NCBI GenBank assembly: GCA_023247055.1
Contig: JAHFHF010000025.1
Coordinates: 1-36,505, forward strand
Direction: 5' to 3'
Length of the DNA: 36,505 nucleotides
DNA from: Candidatus Omnitrophota bacterium
Lineage (GTDB): Bacteria > Omnitrophota > Omnitrophia > Omnitrophales > Aquincolibacteriaceae
Both the position numbers and the translations under genes were made by a program. Shown one piece after another: positions 31,929 to 36,505 of the stretch (position 1 is the first letter of the stretch; the number at the start of each line of letters is the position of its first letter). The notes under the pieces are model-generated. The model worked only from the letters and a program-made list of their open reading frames with translations, was not told the origin of the DNA and did no database searches.

Positions 31929-33608
31929 ATGAAATTGACCGGAGCGCAAATTTTAATTCGCAGCCTCGAAGAAGAAGGAGTGGACTATGTGTTTGGCCTG
32001 CCCGGCGGAGCCATTCTTCCCACGTTTGATGCACTGTATGATTCGAAACTCAAGTTTATTTTAGTGCGGCACGAACAGGGCGCCACCCACATGGCCGACG
32101 CCTACGGCCGCGCGACGGGAAAACCCGGTGTCTGCATGGTGACGTCCGGGCCTGCGGCCACCAATACGGTGACCGGATTGGCTACGGCCTATATGGATTC
32201 GGCGCCGCTGGTTTGCATTACCGGCCAGGTGGCCACGACCGCGATCGGCAGCGATGCGTTTCAGGAAGCCGATGTGATGGGCATCACCCGTCCGGTGACC
32301 AAACACAATTATCTCGTGCGGGACGTCAACGACATTACGCGGATTGTCAAAGAAGCGTTTTATATCGCACGGACCGGCCGCCCGGGACCCGTGCTGATCG
32401 ACTTTCCGGTGGACGTCAGCCGCGCTACCGCAGAATTTGACTATCCCAAGGACGTTTCCATCCGCGGGTATACGATTCCAAGCGAAGGCGATCCGGCTGC
32501 TATTAAGAAAGCCGCGGACCTGATTAATCAAGCCAAACGTCCCTGCCTCTATGTGGGCGGCGGAGCCGTGGGTTCTGGCGCGCACAAGGAAGTTTTCGAA
32601 CTGGTTGAAAAAACAGGCATTCCGATCACGACAACGGTGCTGGGTCTCGGAATTTTTCCCGAAGACCATCCCTCGTCTTTGCGCATGCTCGGCATGCACG
32701 GAACGGTTTATGCGAATTACTCCGTTCAACAGTCGGATGTGCTGATCGCCGTGGGCGCGCGTTTTGACGACCGCGTCACGGGGCATGTGGCGAAATTTTG
32801 TCCGCATGCCAAGATCGTCCACATTGATATTGATCCAGCCTCGATTTCCAAGACCGTGCGCGTGGACGTTTCCGTGGTCGGCGATGTCAAGCCGGTGCTG
32901 CGTCAACTCAATAAGCTGGTCAAAGACCGCCGCAAGGAAATTAAACCCTGGCTCGATCAGATTGCGGAGTGGAAAGCCAAGCATCCGCTAAAATTCAAAT
33001 CCAATGATAACGTTTTGCGCCAAGAGATGGTCATTGCCAAAGTCGGGGAACTGACCAAGCATGAAGCGGTTGTGACGACCGGCGTCGGGCAGCATCAGAT
33101 GTGGACTGCGCAATGGTATGGTTTTAAGGCCCCGCGCAGCATGCTGACTTCCGGCGGGCTGGGAACGATGGGTTACGGTTTGCCGTCAGCCATCGGCGCC
33201 CAGTTGGCGCGTCCGAATGAAACGGTCGTCTGCTTTGACGGCGATGGTTCTACGCAGATGACTCTGTGTGAAATGGCGACGGCGGCGTATTACAAGATTC
33301 CGGTTAAATTGTTCATCCTGGATAACAGCCACCATGGCATGGTCCGGCAATGGCAGGAACTTTTTTACCGCCACCGTTATTCTGGTTCACAACTCGGGGC
33401 TTCCAACCCCGATTTCATGAAGCTGGCGGACGGCTATGGCGTCAAAGCCATTAAAATCAGGACGCCTGCGGAACTCGAACCGGGAATCAAAGAGGCGCTG
33501 GCCCATAAGGGGCCCGTTCTCATTCATTGCGTCGTGGCCCAGGAAGACAACGTTTTTCCGATGGTTCCGGCCGGACATGCTCTTGATCAAGTTATGGATA
33601 TGGCCTAA
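31929..33608 (+). CDS. ilvB: Acetolactate synthase, large subunit
   Basis: ThDP enzyme making acetolactate or acetohydroxybutyrate for valine, leucine and isoleucine. The 559-residue chain has the N-terminal YVFGLPGGAILP, catalytic Glu49 in VRHEQGATHMADAYGRATG, SGPAATNTVTGLATA, GARFDDRVTGH, and the ThDP motif DGDGSTQM at 437-444 leading to ILDNSHHGMVRQWQ. ATG 31929 is chosen over TTG 31917 because GGAG (31919-31922) is well placed. It is followed 15 bases later by ilvN. Confidence 0.96.
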   Translation: MKLTGAQILIRSLEEEGVDYVFGLPGGAILPTFDALYDSKLKFILVRHEQGATHMADAYGRATGKPGVCMVTSGPAATNTVTGLATAYMDSAPLVCITGQVATTAIGSDAFQEADVMGITRPVTKHNYLVRDVNDITRIVKEAFYIARTGRPGPVLIDFPVDVSRATAEFDYPKDVSIRGYTIPSEGDPAAIKKAADLINQAKRPCLYVGGGAVGSGAHKEVFELVEKTGIPITTTVLGLGIFPEDHPSSLRMLGMHGTVYANYSVQQSDVLIAVGARFDDRVTGHVAKFCPHAKIVHIDIDPASISKTVRVDVSVVGDVKPVLRQLNKLVKDRRKEIKPWLDQIAEWKAKHPLKFKSNDNVLRQEMVIAKVGELTKHEAVVTTGVGQHQMWTAQWYGFKAPRSMLTSGGLGTMGYGLPSAIGAQLARPNETVVCFDGDGSTQMTLCEMATAAYYKIPVKLFILDNSHHGMVRQWQELFYRHRYSGSQLGASNPDFMKLADGYGVKAIKIRTPAELEPGIKEALAHKGPVLIHCVVAQEDNVFPMVPAGHALDQVMDMA

Positions 33609-33623
33609 GGCTAAGGAGAAATT

Positions 33624-34208
33624 ATGAAACACACTATCGGCGTTTTGGTTGAAAATCATTTCGGCGTGCTTGCGCGCGTTTCCGGGCTTTTTTCCGCGCG
33701 CGGGTTCAACATTGACAGTCTGGCCGTCGGCGAGACTGAAGATGAAAAGGTTTCGCGAATCACGATCGTCGCCCATGGCGATGACCGCGTGGTCGATCAA
33801 ATCATGAAGCAGCTCAATAAGCTGATCGATGTGATCAAGGTGGTGAACTTGACGGGCGAAGACATGATTGACCGGGAGTTGGTGCTTGTGAAGGTTTTAG
33901 CGCCGGCTTCGACGCGCAGCGAAGTCATGCAGATCGTCAATACCTTCCGCGCCAAGATTGTGGACGTCAATTCCAAGGCGCTGGCGATTGAAGTCACGGG
34001 GGGCGAGAGCAAGATCGATGCCATGCTGGAATTACTGCGTCCTTATGGCATTCTCGAAGTGGTGCGCACCGGCTTGATCGCCATGTCGCGCAAGGCCGAG
34101 TTGACTGCGTCGCAGAAAAACCCGGTGATTGAAAAGGATGACACAGCCCTGAAAGCCAAGAAGCCGGCCGCTGCCGCTGCTTCCAAAAAGCCCAAGGTTA
34201 AAGTTTGA
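33624..34208 (+). CDS. ilvN: Acetolactate synthase, small regulatory subunit
   Basis: Regulatory ACT-domain subunit that gives valine feedback control. It is 194 residues: N-terminal ACT domain HTIGVLVENHFGVLARVSGLFSARGFNIDSLAVG, then the C-terminal domain ELVLVKVLAPASTRSEVMQIV. A tail of about 25 residues (from about 170) is unusual: basic and Ala/Lys-rich, with AAAAASKKPKVKV at the end, beyond the usual length of about 160-170. AAGGAG lies at 33612-33617, just upstream. Confidence 0.95.
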   Translation: MKHTIGVLVENHFGVLARVSGLFSARGFNIDSLAVGETEDEKVSRITIVAHGDDRVVDQIMKQLNKLIDVIKVVNLTGEDMIDRELVLVKVLAPASTRSEVMQIVNTFRAKIVDVNSKALAIEVTGGESKIDAMLELLRPYGILEVVRTGLIAMSRKAELTASQKNPVIEKDDTALKAKKPAAAAASKKPKVKV

Positions 34209-34224
34209 TTTTAAGTGAGCAGTT

Positions 34225-34319
34225 CCTTCTCCCTTTGGGGAGAAGGTTAGGATGAGGGGGTAACAGGGAAAAAGCATTTCACCCCTCACCCCGACCCTCT
34301 CCCGAAGGGAGAGGGAGAA
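34225..34319. repeat. Double-hairpin repeat, family C copy 2, half-units swapped
   Basis: Left half CCTTCTCCC-ttt-GGGGAGAAGG followed by TTAGGATGAGGGG; right half CCCCTCACCCCGACCCTC with CTCTCCCgaaGGGAGAG. The halves match those of copy 1 (10822-10930), but their order along the strand is reversed. It lies between ilvN and ilvC. Confidence 0.8.
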
Positions 34320-34357
34320 ACTCTAGTAAGTCAAAGTCTAGGTTTGAAAGGACAGAC

Positions 34358-35386
34358 ATGAAAATTTATTATGACCAAGATGCGGATTTGAATTTGCTGA
34401 AAGGCAAGAAAGTGGCCATTGTCGGCTACGGGATCCAGGGCCGCGGCCAGGGTTTGAACCTGCGCGATTCGGGTGTGGAAGTTCTTGTGGCTCAGCGCAA
34501 AGGCGGTAAAAATTATGACCTGGCCGTTCAGGATGGTTTTGAGCCGGTTTCGGCCGAAGAAGCGGCGGAACAAGCGGACATCATCCAGATTTTGACGCAG
34601 GACCACCTCCAGGCCGAAATTTACGAGAAGAGCATCGCCCCGCGCCTCAAACCGGGCAAAGCGCTGCTGTTTTCACACGGTTTCAACATTCACTTTGGTT
34701 ACATCAAGCCGCCCAAAGACATCGACGTGTTCATGGTCGCGCCGAAAGGGCCCGGGGCTTTGGTGCGTTCGCAATTCGTTGAAGGCGGCGGCGTGCCGTG
34801 CCTCGTGGCGATTTATCAGAACGCCAGCGGCAAGGCCCTTCAATTGGCTTTAGCGCATGCCAAAGGTGTTGGCGGAACGCGTGCGGGCGTTATCGAAACG
34901 AATTTCAAAGAAGAAACGGAGACCGATCTTTTCGGCGAGCAGGCCGTGCTCTGCGGCGGTTTGAGCGAACTCATCCGCGCAGGCTATGACACGCTGGTGG
35001 AAGCGGGTTACGCGCCGGAAATGGCTTATTTCGAATGCCAGCATGAAGTGAAGCTGATTACGGATGCCATTTTCGCGGCCGGTATCAGCGGCATGCACCG
35101 CCGCGTTTCTGACACGGCGGAGTACGGCGATTACAGCCGCGGAACGCGGATCATCACGGCGGAAACGCGCAAGGAAATGAAAAAAATTCTTTCTGAGATT
35201 CAGTCTGGTCAGTTTGCCAAGGAATGGATCGCCGAAAACAAAAATGGCCGGCCTAATTATGAGCGGCTTAAAAAGGCTGCCGATGATCATCCGATCGAAA
35301 AAGTGGGCGCGCAGCTCCGCGGGATGATGCATTGGATCACACAGCCAGGCGAAAAACAAAAACTCAAAGAAAAAGCAGCCCGGTAA
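34358..35386 (+). CDS. ilvC: Ketol-acid reductoisomerase
   Basis: Class I KARI of 342 residues; isomerises and reduces acetolactate to dihydroxyisovalerate. It has the Rossmann motif [42 protein letters not shown], the metal site [14 protein letters not shown], and [12 protein letters not shown]. The cofactor loop at 45-53 reads AQRKGGKNY instead of the common GLRxGSxSW, lacking the phosphate-binding serines, so NADPH preference is uncertain. AAAGGA lies upstream of ATG 34358. Confidence 0.95.
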   Translation: MKIYYDQDADLNLLKGKKVAIVGYGIQGRGQGLNLRDSGVEVLVAQRKGGKNYDLAVQDGFEPVSAEEAAEQADIIQILTQDHLQAEIYEKSIAPRLKPGKALLFSHGFNIHFGYIKPPKDIDVFMVAPKGPGALVRSQFVEGGGVPCLVAIYQNASGKALQLALAHAKGVGGTRAGVIETNFKEETETDLFGEQAVLCGGLSELIRAGYDTLVEAGYAPEMAYFECQHEVKLITDAIFAAGISGMHRRVSDTAEYGDYSRGTRIITAETRKEMKKILSEIQSGQFAKEWIAENKNGRPNYERLKKAADDHPIEKVGAQLRGMMHWITQPGEKQKLKEKAAR

Positions 35387-35407
35387 GCCGCATAACATTG
35401 AAAAAGG

Positions 35408-35460
35408 AAAAAGGTTACAGGCGGCCGGGTGCTTAAACTCGGAACACCTGTAGCCTTTTT
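35408..35460 (+). terminator. Intrinsic terminator or attenuator between ilvC and leuA
   Basis: A 14-bp stem AAAAAGGTTACAGG / CCTGTAGCCTTTTT (one G-U pair) with a 25-base loop; the right arm ends in a U-run. An alternative pairing CGGGTG / CACCTG competes for the right arm. It ends only five bases before leuA ATG 35466. Confidence 0.75.
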
Positions 35461-35465
35461 TATTG

Positions 35466-36505
35466 ATGGCCAAAGACAAACGTAAAATCTATATTTTTGA
35501 TACGACGCTCAGGGACGGCGAGCAATCGCCCGGCGCATCCCTGACGCCGGATGAAAAACTGAAAATCGCCCGGCAGCTTGAACGCCTGCGCGTCGACGTG
35601 ATCGAAGCCGGTTTTCCGGCGTCGTCGCCCGGCGAAATGAAAGCGGTCGCGATGATTGCCGAGGCTATCCGCACGCCTGAAATTTGCGGCTTGTCGCGTA
35701 TGATGCCCTCCGATATTGACGCCTGCCGCCGCGCGCTTGAAAAAGCGCGGCGCCGCCGCCTGCATGTTTTTTTGGCCACATCGCAGATTCACATGCAGTA
35801 CAAACTCAAAAAGGACAAACGCGAAATTTTGAAAATGGTCACGGACAATATTTCGCGGGCCAGCAAAGATTTCAAGAAAATCGAATTTTCTCCTGAGGAT
35901 GCTTCGCGTACCGAACCGGGTTTTCTGGCGCAGGTGATCAAAGCGGCCGTCGAAGCCGGAGCCACGTCGATCAACGTTCCGGATACCGTGGGTTATGCAG
36001 TGCCGGAAGAGTTTGGGAATTTGATGCGCTTTCTGATCAAAAAATGCCCGCAACTCGGCAAAGACGTGATTCTGTCCGTGCATTGCCATAACGATTTGGG
36101 ATTGGCGGTCGCCAACTCCCTGGCTGCCGTGCTTGCCGGCGCGAATCAAGTGGAGTGCACGGTCAACGGCATTGGCGAGCGGGCAGGCAACGCGTCCTTG
36201 GAAGAAATTGCGATGACGATTGATACGCGCAAAGATTTCATGGACTGCATGACCGGCATCAAGCTGAGTGAGATCACCAAAGCGTCCCGGCTGGTGTCGC
36301 ATCTGACCGGCATGGTGGTCCAGCCGAACAAAGCGATTGTCGGGCGCAATGCATTCTCGCATGCTTCCGGCATTCACCAAGACGGCGTTTTGAAAAAGCG
36401 CCAGACCTACGAGATCATCGACCCCAAGAAAATCGGGCTGGCCGGCACGCAGCTTTTGCTGGGTAAGTTGTCCGGCAAGCATGCCTTCAGCGAACGGGCG
36501 CAGAA
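35466..36505 (+). CDS. leuA: 2-isopropylmalate synthase, 3' end outside the window
   Basis: First committed enzyme of leucine synthesis. The visible 346 residues have IFDTTLRDGEQSPGASLTPDEK, VIEAGFPASSPGE, FSPEDASRTEPGF, the metal motif SVHCHNDLGLAVANS, NGIGERAGNASLEE, and FSHASGIHQDGVLK. These show LeuA rather than CimA. The frame is open to the right edge. ATG 35466 is chosen; no Shine-Dalgarno sequence is visible because the terminator arm lies directly upstream. Confidence 0.96.
   Translation, partial: MAKDKRKIYIFDTTLRDGEQSPGASLTPDEKLKIARQLERLRVDVIEAGFPASSPGEMKAVAMIAEAIRTPEICGLSRMMPSDIDACRRALEKARRRRLHVFLATSQIHMQYKLKKDKREILKMVTDNISRASKDFKKIEFSPEDASRTEPGFLAQVIKAAVEAGATSINVPDTVGYAVPEEFGNLMRFLIKKCPQLGKDVILSVHCHNDLGLAVANSLAAVLAGANQVECTVNGIGERAGNASLEEIAMTIDTRKDFMDCMTGIKLSEITKASRLVSHLTGMVVQPNKAIVGRNAFSHASGIHQDGVLKKRQTYEIIDPKKIGLAGTQLLLGKLSGKHAFSERAQ

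Noticed and set aside
35460..36482. 340-codon open frame on the minus strand opposite leuA
   Set aside because: Antisense shadow of a clear leuA; its composition (many His, Phe, Arg, Gln) is the usual by-product of GC-biased codons and matches no family.
1..36505. tRNA, rRNA or complete insertion sequence
   Set aside because: No cloverleaf-like sequence, rRNA segment or transposase reading frame was recognised by eye in the gaps; a tRNAscan/Infernal run would settle it.

Overview
The window looks like a chromosomal stretch from a Gram-negative, lipid A-making bacterium, with moderate GC and dense, mostly plus-strand operons. A BamA/Skp/Lpx cluster proves an outer membrane. The LpxC-FabZ fusion, LpxI instead of LpxH, a TIGR04073 (exosortase-associated) protein, and many intergenic palindromes fit a PVC-related lineage such as Candidatus Omnitrophota. 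That placement is inference; no rRNA or tRNA gene is present to confirm it.

Layout. (1) 1-7333: an envelope operon, bamA (5' end off the window), skp, lpxC/fabZ fusion, lpxA, lpxI, then a GAF-AAA+-Fis sigma-54 activator, with genes overlapping or closely spaced. (2) 7350-9245: palindromic repeats flank glnA, a type I glutamine synthetase lacking the adenylylation tyrosine. (3) 9302-11919: a TIGR04073 secreted protein converges on and overlaps lpxB (minus); a Gfo/Idh/MocA dehydrogenase (minus) follows. (4) 12184-15143: msbA, a frameshifted ORF6N-domain gene behind a structured leader, and a small secreted protein of unknown function. (5) 15485-24845: hom, thrC, a degenerate ApgM-like protein, lysC, cimA and valS, covering aspartate to threonine and entry to isoleucine through citramalate. 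(6) 24905-30860: HAD phosphatase, EF-hand protein, bolA, RluA-type pseudouridine synthase, an 18-codon lysine-rich minus-strand ORF, an ArsC/Spx-like protein, nadC, uvrB. (7) 30942-36505: a secreted alpha/beta-hydrolase-like protein with a strong promoter, then ilvB, ilvN, ilvC and leuA (3' end off the window).

How the genes work together. Sections 1, 3 and 4 supply early lipid A synthesis (LpxA, LpxC, LpxI, LpxB), lipid A flipping (MsbA) and outer-membrane protein assembly (BamA, Skp); lpxD is absent from the cluster. Sections 5 and 7 supply threonine and branched-chain amino acid synthesis: CimA makes citramalate for 2-oxobutyrate, IlvBN and IlvC process the acetohydroxy acids, and LeuA starts leucine synthesis. 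The homoserine kinase slot is filled only by the ApgM-like protein, which has lost most family metal ligands.

The most unusual signals are an in-frame palindromic repeat inside the zinc-binding insert of valS, the degenerate ApgM homologue in the threonine operon, the lysine-rich micro-ORF with its own ribosome binding site and terminator, and the number of distinct palindromic repeat families (at least seven) in most gaps longer than about 80 bp.
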